Shown here piece after piece: positions 21,165 to 36,310 of a stretch of DNA of 64,000 bases (within the stretch, counting starts at the first letter, position 1; each line of letters opens with the position of its first letter). Both the position numbers and the translations under genes were made by a program. The notes beneath the pieces are model-generated. The model saw only the letters and a list, made by a program, of their open reading frames with translations, was not told where the DNA came from and ran no database searches. Source of the DNA: Monoplex corrugatus (lineage: Eukaryota; Mollusca; Gastropoda; Littorinimorpha; Ranellidae). The stretch spans positions 100,149,513 through 100,213,512 of the forward strand of contig CM060311.1 of the NCBI GenBank assembly GCA_030674185.1, written 5' to 3'.

Positions 21165-22725
21165 TTGATAGGGTGATATCGCTGTACTATGTGTTCAGCT
21201 GTCTGGTCCACTTGATAGAGTGATATCGCTGTACTATGTGTTCAGCTGTCTGGTCCACTTGATAGAGGTGATATCGCTGTACTATGTGTTCAGCTGTCTG
21301 GTCCACTTGATAGGGGTGATATCGCTGTACTATGTGTTCAGCTGTCTGGTCCACTTGATAGAGGTGATATCGCTGTACTATGTGTTCAGCTGTCTGGTCC
21401 ACTTGATAGGGTGATATCGCTGTACTATGTGTTCAGCTGTCTGATCCACTTGATAGAGGTGATATCGCTGTACTATGTGTTCAGCTGTCTGGTCCACTTG
21501 ATAGGGGTGATATCGCTGTACTATGTGTTCAGCTGTCTGGTCCACTTGATAGAGTGATATCGCTGTACTATGTGTTCAGCTGTCTGGTCCACTTGATAGA
21601 AGTGATATCGCTGTCTATGTGTCAGCTGTCTGGTCCACTTGATAGAGTGATATCGCTGTACTATGTGTTCAGCTGTCTGGTCCACTTGATAGAGGTGATA
21701 TCGCTGTATATGTGTTCAGCTGTCTGGTCCACTTGATAGAGGTGAATCGCTGTACTATGTGTTCAGTTGTCTGGTCCACTTGATAGAAGTGACTATCGCT
21801 GTACTATGTGTTCAGCTGTCTGGTCCACTTGATAGAAGTGATATCGCTGTACTATGTGTTCAGCTGTCTGGTCCACTTGATAGAAGTGACATGGCTGTAC
21901 TATGTGTTCAGCTGTCTGTCCACTTGATAGAGGTGATATCGCTGTACTGTGTGTTCAGCTGTCTGGTCCACTTGATAGAGGTGATATCGCTGTACTTGTG
22001 TTCAGCTGTCTGTCCACTTGATAGAGTGACATGCTGTACTATGTGTTCAGCTGTCTGGTCCACTTGATAAGGTGGTATCGCTGTACTGTGTGTTCAGCTG
22101 TCTGGTCCACTTGATAGAGGTGATATCGCTGTACTATGTGTTCAGCTGTCTGGTCCACTTGATACAGGTGGTATCGCTGTACTGTGTGTTCAGCTGTCTG
22201 GTCCACTTGATAGAGTGATATCGCTGTATTGTGTGTTCAGCTGTCTGGTCCACTTGATAGAAGTGACATGGCTGTACTATGTGTTCAGCTGTCTGGTCCA
22301 CTTGATACAGGTGGTATCGCTGTACTGTGTGTTCAGCTGTCTGGTCCACTTGATAGAAGTGACATGGCTGTACTATGTGTTCAGCTGTCTGGTCCACTTG
22401 ATAGAGGTGATATCGCTGTACTATGTGTTCAGCTGTCTGGTCCACTTGATAGGGTGATATCGCTGTACTATGTGTTCAGCTGTCTGTCCACTTGATAGAG
22501 GTGATATCGCTGTACTGTGTTCAGCTGTTTGGTCCACTTGATAGAGGTGATATCGCTGTATTGTGTGTTCAGCTGTCTGGTCCACTTGATAGAAGTGAAT
22601 GGCTGTACTATGTGTTCAGCAGTCTGGTCCACTTGATAGAGGTGATATCGCTGTACTATGTGTTCAGCTGTCTGGTCCACTTGATAGAAGTGATATCGCT
22701 GTACTATGTGTTCAGCTGTCTGGTC
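21165..22725. repeat. 48-bp minisatellite
   Basis: About 33 copies of a 47-49-bp unit with GTTCAGCTGTCTGGTCC, CACTTGATAGAGGTGA and TATCGCTGTACTATGT. Variants include GACATGGCTG against GATATCGCTG. It lies in the intron between the stalk and transmembrane exons. The open frames in it are repeat products. Confidence 0.96.
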
Positions 22726-22819
22726 CTTGCTCCAGTCCACACGAACTCAACTTTAGTGTGATGGCTGGCTGGCCCATTCCCAGCCTACAACATAACACAT
22801 GGCATGTTCGCTGCCAGTA

Positions 22820-23012
22820 TTAACCCTTTGACTCCTGCACCCTGTCCACCAGCATCCTGCATTGTCAACCATTCTAGCAAAGCAAAAACTTAACCCTTGG
22901 ACTCCCTCACCTTATCCACCGGCTTCCTGCAGGAAGCCGGTGGATAGGGTGAAGGAGTCCAAGGGTTAAGCTTTTGCAGTGGGTGAATAGGGTGCAGGAT
23001 TCAAAGGGTTAA
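22820..23012. mobile_element. Nested TTAA-ended inverted repeats (MITE-like)
   Basis: The inner element (22890-22969) is an 80-bp palindrome: two 40-bp arms, no loop, two mismatches, centred on CTGCAG. It starts TTAACCCTTGGACTCC. The outer arms (from 22820, TTAACCCTTTGACTCC, to 23012, its approximate complement) are a diverged version of the same sequence. TTAA ends followed by CCC are typical of piggyBac-type elements, so a miniature piggyBac-like element with a second copy nested inside is plausible. No transposase is present. Confidence 0.65.
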
Positions 23013-23224
23013 TGCTCTGGTGGTATCAGCTTAGTGTTTCGTAGCTTCTATCTCCAACCCTCTCCTCGTTTCAAGACCTTACCACGGCATATGGTTTTGC
23101 TCGGGCCGATGAAGTCTGCGAGATGATTACTGGCAAATCTGGGCAGAGCACATGTGGAACTGTCCGAGTCCCTTGAATCCCCTTTGAATGAACTCCAAAC
23201 TTCTGTAATCCACTCCACTCCTTC
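23013..23224. other. Single-copy intron segment, nothing recognised
   Basis: Non-repetitive sequence between the palindrome and the CCCACA array. Short open frames exist on both strands (for example a 63-codon one on -), but none has a recognisable domain or convincing splice signals. Confidence 0.4.
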
Positions 23225-23650
23225 TACACAACACCACACCTACACTCACACTTACACTCACACCCACACACACCCCACACACCCATACACACCCACACCC
23301 ACACACATCCACACCCACACACACCACACCCACTCACACCCACACCCACACCCACAGCCATATCCATACCCACACCCACTCACACCCATACCACATCCAT
23401 ACCCACACCCACACCCACTTACACCCACACCAACATCCATACCCACACCCACTCACACCCACACCCACTAACACACCCACTCACACGCCCACACCCACTC
23501 ACAAACACCCACATCCACACCACACGCACCCACTCACACCACACCACACCCACCCATACCACACCACCCACATCACCCACACAACATCCACACCACACCA
23601 CTCCCCAACCACTCCCACACCCACACCCAAACCCACACCCACTCCACTGT
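23225..23650. repeat. CCCACA-type microsatellite
   Basis: About 425 bp of CACACC/CACTCACACC units. It ends 25 bp before the acceptor of the transmembrane exon and may form part of its pyrimidine- and C-rich upstream context. Confidence 0.93.
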
Positions 23651-23675
23651 TGATGGGCGACTGTTGTGTTTTCAG

Positions 23676-23757
23676 AAGAACATGTGTATGCCATCGCTGG
23701 TGTGTCGGTTGGCTTGGTTCTGCTCGTCTGCTTCTTCCTTGTTCTCTTCCTGCCCAG
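23676..23757 (+). CDS. Transmembrane exon of a type I membrane protein
   Basis: An 82-bp exon between TTGTGTTTTCAG|AA and CTGCCCAG|GTAAGG, entry phase 1 and exit phase 2. Both phases match the neighbouring coding exons. It encodes EEHVY followed by an uninterrupted 23-residue hydrophobic helix (AIAGVSVGLVLL, then VCFFLVLFLP). A basic stop-transfer cluster (R-KWRR) is completed by the next exon. The charge pattern predicts an outside N-terminus and a cytosolic C-terminus. It is too short to be picked up as an open frame by length. A minisatellite built from copies of its donor site follows immediately. Confidence 0.78.
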
Positions 23758-24250
23758 GTAAGGTCTCCACACTAGTCTTTGTCCTTGGTTACATTTATAC
23801 TGTGCCTGATACTGACCAGGTAAGCTGTCACACTTGTCTTTGTCCTTGGGTCACATTTATACTGGCCTGATACTGGCCAGGTAAGCTGTACACACTTCTC
23901 TTTGTCCTTGGTTCACATTTATACTGGGCCTGATACTGGCCAGGTAAGATTACACACTTGTCTTTGTCCTTGGGTCACATTTATACTGGGCTGATACTGG
24001 CCAGGTAAGGTCTCCACACTTCTCTTTGTCCTTGGGTCACATTTATACTGGCCTGATACTGGCCAGGTAAGGTTCACCTTCTCTTTGTCCTTGGGTCACA
24101 TTTATACTGGGCTGATACTGGCCAGGTAAGCTGTACACACTTGTCTTTGTCCTTGGGTCACATTTATACTGGGCCTGATACTGGCAGGTAGCTGTACACA
24201 TTCTCTTTGTCCTTGGGTCACATTTATACTGGGCCTGATACTGGCCAGGT
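23758..24250 (+). repeat. Minisatellite of duplicated splice donors
   Basis: About eight 59-63-bp units, each ending in TACTGGCCAG|GTAAG. Perfect CAG|GTAAG donors have their GT at 23758 (the exon's own), 23820, 23881, 23944, 24005, 24067 and 24126. Degenerate ones are at 24188 (GTAGCT) and 24249 (GTCATC). The copy at 24005 repeats GTAAGGTCTCCACACT exactly as at the real exon edge. Splicing from any downstream donor would put TAA directly after the transmembrane segment (codons AGG TAA). Confidence 0.9.
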
Positions 24251-24365
24251 CATCCTGTGTACGTGTGTAAATACGTACGTATGTATGTATGTATGTATGC
24301 ATGTACGTAGGTACGTACGTATGTGTGTGTGTGTATGTTTGTACGTACGTATGTAGTATGTATGT
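24251..24365. repeat. GTAC/GTAT tetranucleotide repeat
   Basis: Alternating ACGTACGTATGTATG-type units with a short TG run. The following 24366-24655 is A/T-rich intron with long T-runs and nothing recognisable. Confidence 0.9.
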
Positions 24366-24659
24366 AAACCATAATGTCATATATTGTGAAGCAGTTGAAT
24401 GTCAACAAACGAAAAAAAAATCAATTAAACAAAAAAGATTCTAGGGAAAAGTTTATTTATTCATTTATTCTTATCTATTCATTAATTTATTCGTTTATTC
24501 TTTTTTTTTTAAATTTGAATTTTTTTGCAAGTTTTTATTCATTATTTCAATCTATGCATTTTTTAATTTTAATTTTTTGTTTGTTTGTTTGTTATTTTTT
24601 TCACTATTTACTATTTCTTATTTTGCTGACCTGTTTTGTCCAGAGGGTGTGAGATACGG

Positions 24660-24798
24660 CGGCTGTAGATGTGTGATGATGTAAGATTGATGGTGATGAT
24701 AATGATGTGATGATGATGATAATGATGATTGATGATGATGATGATGATTGATGATGATGATGATAAAGATTGATGATGATAGATTGATGGATGATGAT

Positions 24799-24832
<34 letters not shown>

Positions 24833-24854
24833 AAAGATTGATGGTGATGATAAT

Positions 24855-24921
<67 letters not shown>

Positions 24922-25465
24922 AAAGATTGATGGTGATGATGATGATGATGATGATTGATGATGATGATGATGATGATGATAAAGATTGATGGTGTGATGA
25001 TGATGATAAAGATTGATGGTGATGATAATTGATGATGATGATGATGATGATGATTGATGAGATGATGATGATGATAAAGATTGATGGTGATGATGACTGA
25101 TGATGATGATGACTGATGATGAAGATGATGATGATGATAATTGATGATGATGATTGATGATAAAGATTGATGGTGATGATGACTAACGATGACGACGACG
25201 ATGATGATGACGACGACGACGAAGACGATTACTGATAATGATATTTGATGATGATGGTTGATGATAATGATTAACTTGTGATGATGATTGATTGGTGATC
25301 ATGATTGACTGATGATGATTAATTGATATTGTTGATTGATGATGATGATGATTGATGATTAATGATGATGATGATGGTGATGATGATTGATGGTGATGAT
25401 TGATGATGATGATGACGACGATGATTGATTGACTGATTGATTGATTGATGATGATGATGATAATG
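24660..25465. repeat. GAT trinucleotide array
   Basis: About 800 bp of GAT triplets with periodic AAAGATTGATGGTGATGA interruptions. Read on the - strand it is an ATC tract directly downstream of a possible LINE 3' end at 25480, as the RTE-like copies elsewhere in the window end in ATC tracts. Confidence 0.93.
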
Positions 25466-25479
25466 GACTGTTTTGTTCA

Positions 25480-25840
25480 TCAGACGAATAAATAATCATC
25501 CTGGTGTTCAGCACTGGGTATGTGGGTCATCATGTGGATACAGGACCAACCCTGAAGACACATCGTCTTCCACAGACATTGCATGGACGGGAACCTTGTG
25601 GCTGTATAGGTTCTGCTTCCAGCGGTCCTCTTGTCTTGTATGGAGCTGTTGTTGAGTGTTGTCCCTTTCTGACTGTGCCCTGTCTGCACTGTTCTTTCCA
25701 CCACACTCCGTTGTCAGCACTGGCTTCAATGCTTTGCTTTCACTTTCACTTTCTCAACATGTCGTCTCCGCGCTCAGAATGCACTCCATATGAACTGACG
25801 TTACGGAGAAAATCCAGAATGATCATGGCAACGCCTTAAG
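25480..25840 (-). pseudogene. Possible LINE C-terminal finger remnant
   Basis: A - strand frame reads NGVWWKEQCRQGT and then SRPCNVCGRRCVFRVG followed by STHDDPH. The spacing resembles the terminal finger of the LINE at 862 (CALCHRDCHSRVGLASH). The ATC array lies just downstream, where a LINE tail would be. A piggyBac-type Cys-rich end was considered and fits less well. The frame is broken upstream, and the rest to 26510 shows no recognisable transposon or host domain. Confidence 0.3.
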
Positions 25841-26629
25841 CCTGCACATAAACCCATGAGCTGGCCAGGTCCTGAAGTCTTACTTAGCCTTTTTTTTTAA
25901 AAATCTATACTAGTGCTGTTCAGTCTATCACTGGAACAATGTAGGGTACATTGGAATGACGTGTCTTACCAGTTTTGTTGTTGATGCTGCTGCCGATGGG
26001 GTTGGCCCTCAGGGTATCTTTGTATGGTTTTAGTGGTCTACCAGGCAGAGGTGTCCTTTCCTTCAGCTCTTCGTTGGGATGTGGCTGTCTTCCACACGTA
26101 CATGTACAGCATGTCCTGTCCCATGAAGCTGGCATTGGATGAAGAGACGTTCAGGACTTGGCAATGCACTTCTTTACAACTGTACGACTGGACACTCCAT
26201 TTTGCCTGGTGATGTTGCGCATCTGACGCGGACATCTTTGACGGAATGTCTTGTTAGTATGCCTGGACAGCCCCAGGAATGGTTGATGTGTCGAGTGGGG
26301 CGTGTTGTCCTCAGCCCAGTCTCTCACCTTCTGATGCTTGTAGTTCCACAAATGTTGTGGATAATGTTACGGTTCAAACACTCACTCTTGGAACTGAAGC
26401 CAGGAAGTGTATGTGTGTGGTTGTCAAACGGATCGGCCAGCTGGTGCGTGTGCTGATTGTAACACACCGTCCTTGACCCCTTAAATGGAAATAAATACCT
26501 GTCCCTTGTTGGGGGGGGGGGGGTAAAACTGGGGGAAAGAGATGGGTACTGACCTTATAATGCCGGTTCTAAGAAGTCTGTAGTAATCCTACCTTGGTCT
26601 CATCGACTGCTCAAGTTGTGGGAAAGCCT
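25841..26629. other. Intron sequence, nothing recognised
   Basis: Mostly single-copy DNA in the last intron of the membrane-protein gene. Several open frames of 60-105 codons exist on both strands, but none shows a domain, codon pattern or splice signals that I can defend. A run of about 14 G residues lies at 26509-26522. Confidence 0.4.
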
Positions 26630-26815
26630 TTACCTGACCTGACCTGACCTGACCTGACTTGACCGACCTGACCGGACGACCTGACCGGACCTGACCTGAC
26701 TTGACCTGACTTGACCTGACTTGACTGACTTGATCTGACCTGATCTGACCTGATCTGATTTATCTGATCTGACCTGATCTGGCCTGACCTGACTTGACCT
26801 GACTTGACCTTGCCA
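26630..26815. repeat. ACCTG pentanucleotide array
   Basis: About 37 units of CTGAC/TTGAC/CTGAT pentamers. It directly abuts the ATC tail of the RTE-like fragment at 26818. Confidence 0.94.
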
Positions 26816-26817
26816 CA

Positions 26818-27115
26818 ATCATCACCATCATCATCAGGTGCCCTGCCGCATGGCGTTGGCGATCATGGACTTCCATCTGTCTTCTATCTCTTGTTGCCCC
26901 TAGCATCTCCCCCACCCTTCTCGTCTTCAGCCACTCCGCAAATCGTTCCAAAATTTTCTCCCTGGGTCTACCTGGTGCTCTCTTTCCCTCCAGCTTTCCC
27001 GTTGTGAACAGGTGCTCCAAATCCCCCTTCCTCATAAAATGGCCTATAAATGTTGCCTGTGTTTTCCTTATGAATGATCTACTTGTGTCTGCCACAATGT
27101 ACCTAGCATTACCTG
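26818..27115 (-). mobile_element. RTE-like LINE 3' fragment
   Basis: The - strand frame reads SRSFIRKTQATFIGHFMRKG, DLEHLFTTGKLEGKRAPG and RPREKILERFAEWLK, ending HDRQRHAAGHL followed by an ATC/ATG tail. This is the C-terminal tail of an RTE/BovB-like ORF. It lies in the last intron of the + strand gene, about 95 bp before the terminal exon. It is 5'-truncated and non-autonomous. Confidence 0.88.
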
Positions 27116-27208
27116 TGTTTTTACCATATCTGACCTTGCCAACCTTGTTGCTTTATTTATTTATTAAATCGTTTATTTATTCATTTGTTCATTATGTTTT
27201 GTCCATAG

Positions 27209-28184
27209 AAAGTGGCGCCGCCAGACAGAACTGAATACCAAGGCACAGCCCACAGAGCCTAAAGTGAAAACAGGGGACACAACCCATGTCGTCACCCACC
27301 GCCACCTTTCTAGAAATGACGATTATTGCGAGATCGACCTGGCAGACAACGACAGTGACACCAGAATGCCCCGATATTCTGATCATGACAGGCAGGACGC
27401 TGTGTGCGCCAACAGCCACAGCATCATTCAGCCCAGAGCATCTCGGTCTAAGAAGAATCCCAAATCAAACCTTGTTTGTTTGAAATCTATCCGTCTGATG
27501 AACGACAGCGTGCAACCAGAGGATGGCACTGGGAAAGAATCAGAGAAAAATGTTTATTTCATCCTGGAGCCAAGAAAACCTGGTGCTGATGACGACGAAT
27601 TTGCCGTGCCCAACTCTGTCTCCTGTGTGGACGAAAGCACTAGAGAGACCAGTTTGTCTTGCCCTGACATAAAAGTTGTCCACAGTTCAGAGTCTGGCAT
27701 CACAGGCACAACAACCCAGCAGAAAACCAACTCACTCAAACGATCCAGGCAAATGCCATCTGAACGTACAATAAATCATGACAGTTATGAAGTCATGGAC
27801 TTTGACGTCAGCAAAAAGTCAGCTTGTAGACAGCAACTCAAAGCTAATGGCGGAACAGCAATGTTTGGACAGATAGAAGATGGATCTCCTGTTGAACAGA
27901 CGGATGAGGCATCAACCAAGTCATGGGTGACCTTGGAAGGACCAGATGATGATGAGCTAATCATGGTGGACAACATAGTTTATGAATCAGCAGATGGAAT
28001 TATCCCAGGAGGTGGACAGACTGCATCTTCCAAGTTTTCTTTGACCTCGGAAAGTCCAGATGATGATGAGCTAATCATGATAGACAACATAGTTTATGAA
28101 TCAGCTGATGGAATCTTCCGTGGAACTGGACACGCTGCTGCCGTTGTTGACAATAACGATGAACTGACCCAGAAGACTATATAG
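27209..28184 (+). CDS. Cytoplasmic tail (terminal exon) of a type I membrane protein
   Basis: After the acceptor GTTTTGTCCATAG|AA (entry phase 2, matching the transmembrane exon) the frame runs 324 codons to TAG at 28182-28184. It starts with the stop-transfer R-KWRRQ. It is hydrophilic and acidic, with tyrosine motifs DDYCEI, KNVYFIL, DSYEVM (a YxxM motif) and NIVYESADGI twice. The last two lie in a 38-codon internal duplication sharing PDDDELIM and DNIVYESADGI (copies at about 27942 and 28056). Such tails usually recruit SH2 or adaptor proteins; that function is inferred. No catalytic domain is visible, so signalling would be through partners. The protein family is not recognised by name. 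Confidence 0.78.
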
Positions 28185-28802
28185 GCCATCAGTGTGTCTT
28201 TGGTGTGGCTTCATGGTGAGATGGCCACACAGGCAATGAAGCTTATGTATCTGATGTTGTTTCACTGTGCACTAGTTGTATAGATGATCAGGTTTATGTC
28301 ACTGCAAGGTCATTTTAAGGTGAAATACATGTAGACAATGTGACCTACGATTTCAAAGTCAGTCCTAAGTCAGGGTTGCTTTAGGGTGATTTAGTCTCGC
28401 ACACAGTGACACGTAAGTGACCTCAAATTCATTTCAAGATGAACTGGTTATGAAACCATGACATACGATAATGTTGACAATGTGATGCATGTCTGTTCTG
28501 ATTATGCCGCCATGTCACTTGTAGGTCACCTGGTTATTGGCTGTGTGTGTTCGCTCACGTCAAGATCAACCTGTGATGTGTTGATTTCACGTTAAGGTGA
28601 ACTGTGTATTGATGCGAGTACTCGTTCACTTCAAGGTTAACCCTATATGTATTACTTTCACTTCAAAGTGACTTGGTTACCGATTATGGGTGTTCGTTCA
28701 CTTTGAGATTAAGCACTGAAGCTTGTCTTAAATTCACTTCAAAGGGACCTGGTTATTGACCAAGTTATTTGATGTTGGTGTTTGTTCACTTCATTTCAAA
28801 TG
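28185..28802 (+). other. Probable 3' UTR and downstream flank
   Basis: No coding frame follows the stop. A canonical AATAAA is not seen. The sequence contains diverged, irregularly spaced motifs such as TTCACTTCAAAGTGACTTGG, which foreshadow the regular 32-bp array starting at 28803. Confidence 0.45.
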
Positions 28803-33407
<4,605 letters not shown>

Positions 33408-35760
33408 CACTCCAAAGTCATAAGTATTGAGTTTTCACTCCAAAGTCATTAAGTTGCAGTTTTCATCCAAGCACTTAAGTATTGACATTTTCACTCCAAA
33501 GTACTAAGTTGACAGTTTTCACTCAAAGTCACTTAATATTGACAGTTTTCACTCCAAAGTCATTAAGTATGACAGTTTTCACTCCAAGTCACTAAGTTTG
33601 ACAGTTTTCACTCCAAAGTCACTTAGTATTGAAGTTTCACTCCAAAGTACTTAAGTTCGAAGTTTTCACTCCAAGTACTAAGTATTGACAGTTTTCACTC
33701 CAAGTCACTAATTCGAAGTTTTCACTCCAAAGTCACTAGGGTCAATAGTATGACAGTTTTCACTCCAAGTCACTTAAGTAATTGACATTTTCACTAAGTC
33801 ACAAGTTCGACAGTTTTCACTCAAAGTCATAAATGACAGTTTTCACTCAAATCACTTAGTATGACATTTTCACTCCAAAGTCACTTAAGTTGACAGTTTT
33901 CACTCAAGTCACTAGTATGACAGTTTTCACTCCAAAGTCACTTAAGTATGACAGTTTTCACTCCAAGTCCTAATATGACAGTTTTCACTCAAAGTCACTT
34001 AGTTGAATTTTACCAACACTTAAGTTTGACAGTTTTCATCCAAAGTCACTTAAGTATTGACAGTTTTCACTCCAAAGTCACTTAAGTTTGACAGTTTTCA
34101 CTCCAAAGTCACTAGTCATAGTGACATTTCACCATACTTAATTCACTCCAGTCACTATGACGTTTCCCAAGATAGATTGATTCACCAAGTCACTAGTATG
34201 ACTTCACCCAGTAAGATAGTTCACAAAGATAGATTAATTTCACAATCCTAGTATGACATTCTCCAAAGTCACTTAATACATTCCTCAATTTAATGACGTT
34301 CACTCCAAAGTCACATAGACAACTAAAGTCCTAAGTTCGTTTACCAAACTGGACAGTTTCAGCTTATCATTCTCATCCTTAGTAAGTTTTAAGTCATAAT
34401 ACATTCACAGTATAATGACAGTTTTCCTCAATCACATATGAATTTACTCCATCTAGTTGACATTCACTCCAAATATAAATTGACATTCTCCAAACTATAT
34501 GACATTTCTCCAAAGTCACTAAGTAACATTTCATCCAAGTCATATTGACATTACTCCAAATCACATATGCTTTCCCAAGTCACTAGTTCATTCACTCCAA
34601 TCTAAGTGCGTTCACTCCAATCACTTATATTCATTATCATTTCCTCCAATCACTTATATGCTTTCCTCACACTTAATGACAGTTTCACTCAAATATATTG
34701 AATTTTCACTCCATCACTAGTATGATTCCTCAAGTCATTAGTGACAGTTCACTCAAGTCATAATGAAGTTCACCCAAGTCATTAAGTGAGTTTCATCAAG
34801 TCATTAAGTATGACGTTTTCACCAAAGTCTAGTTGACATTTTCATCATCTAATGACATCTCAAGTCACTTAATTACAGTTTTCCTCCAAGTACTTAGTTG
34901 ACAGTTCCTCAAGTCACTAGTTGACAGTTTTCATCACTAAGTATCGACAGTTTCATCCAAGTCTAGATCGACGTTCACTCAATCATTAAGTATTGACAGT
35001 TTCATCCAAGCCTAAGTATGACAGTTTTCATCCAATCATTAAGTTTGACAGTTCACTCAATCACTTAGTATAAGTTTTACTCAATCACTTAGTATTGACA
35101 GTTTATCCAAAGTCACTTAAGTATGACAGTTTTCATCCAAGTCATAAGTTTGCAGTTTTCATCAAATCACTTAAGTGACATTTTCACTCCAATCACTTAG
35201 TTGACAGTTTTCACTCCAAAGTCACTAAGTTGACAGTTTTCACTCCAAAGTCATTAAGTATGACATTTTCACTCCAATATAAGTTGACAGTTTTCACCCA
35301 AGTCACTTAATTGACAGTTTCACTCCAAGTATTAGTTTGAAGTTTCACTCAATCACTTAAGACAGTTTATCAAAGTCACTAAGATGACAGTTTTCACTCC
35401 AAATCATTAAATGACAGTTTTCACTCCAAAGTCACTAATATTGACATTTTCACTCAAGTCACTTAAGTTGACAGTTTTCACTCAAAGTCACTTAAATGAC
35501 AGTTTTCACCCAAGTCATTAAGTATTGACAGTTTCCTCAAAGTCATTAAGTATGACAGTTTTACCAAGTCACTTAAGTATTGACAGTTTTCACTCAAAGT
35601 CATAAGATTGACAGTTCACTCCAAAGTCACTTAAGTTGACAGTTTTCACTCCAAAGTCACTTAAGTATTGACAGTTTTCACTCAAAGTCACTTAAGTATC
35701 GACAGTTTTCACTCCAAAGTCATCATATAATTGACAGTTTTCACTCCAAAGTCACTTAAT
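33408..35760. repeat. 32-bp minisatellite, right part, noisy
   Basis: The same unit as at 28803, but with very frequent deletions (for example ACTCCAAGTCACTAAGTTTGA). Between about 34100 and 34900 it is almost unreadable. The damage is mostly single- and double-base loss, which resembles uncorrected long-read consensus more than biological divergence. Confidence 0.85.
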
Positions 35761-36310
35761 TGCAGTTACTCAGTATTATTCACAAAGTTCACTCAAAGTA
35801 TATACACAGTTTTCACCCAAATGTCCTAAGTATTACATTTTTCATACAACATGTTATACATTATGTTCATCAACACATAGATTGACAGTGTTCAGACTTA
35901 ATTAACATCACTTCTATTGTCATCGCTGTTTATACACATATGTGCATAATATGACTACACTGATGTGATGATGATTATATAACATAATAATGATAATAAT
36001 ATGATAATAATGTGATAATCAGACAATGTTTATATATAATAACAATATAAAGTTATGACATAACTAAATGTATAATATCAATTAATATAATAATAATTAA
36101 TAATATCACATTAATTATCAATCAGAATGTAATAATAATAATAATAATATAATAATGTATATATAACTTTGCATGTGGATGATTTTCTATCCAATGTCCA
36201 GACGTTTATGAGTTTGGATTCGTTCAGATAGTGATTCATTCAACCAAGGTATGACATTGATGTCTTTAATGCTACATGTAACATGAATACTGAATGAATT
36301 ATCTAGTACT
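35761..36310. other. Degraded transition between two arrays
   Basis: An A/T-rich, irregular segment with fragments of both the 32-bp and 33-bp units and runs of ATAATAAT. No gene or element is visible. The true sequence may differ. Confidence 0.5.

Noticed and set aside
23225..23650. Telomere-like CCCACA tract as an interstitial telomere
   Set aside because: It lacks the CCCTAA unit expected for metazoan telomeres and is irregular.
25480..26480. piggyBac or Tc1-type transposase on the - strand
   Set aside because: Only isolated Cys/His and helix-turn-helix-like words are seen; no catalytic Asp triad or continuous frame.
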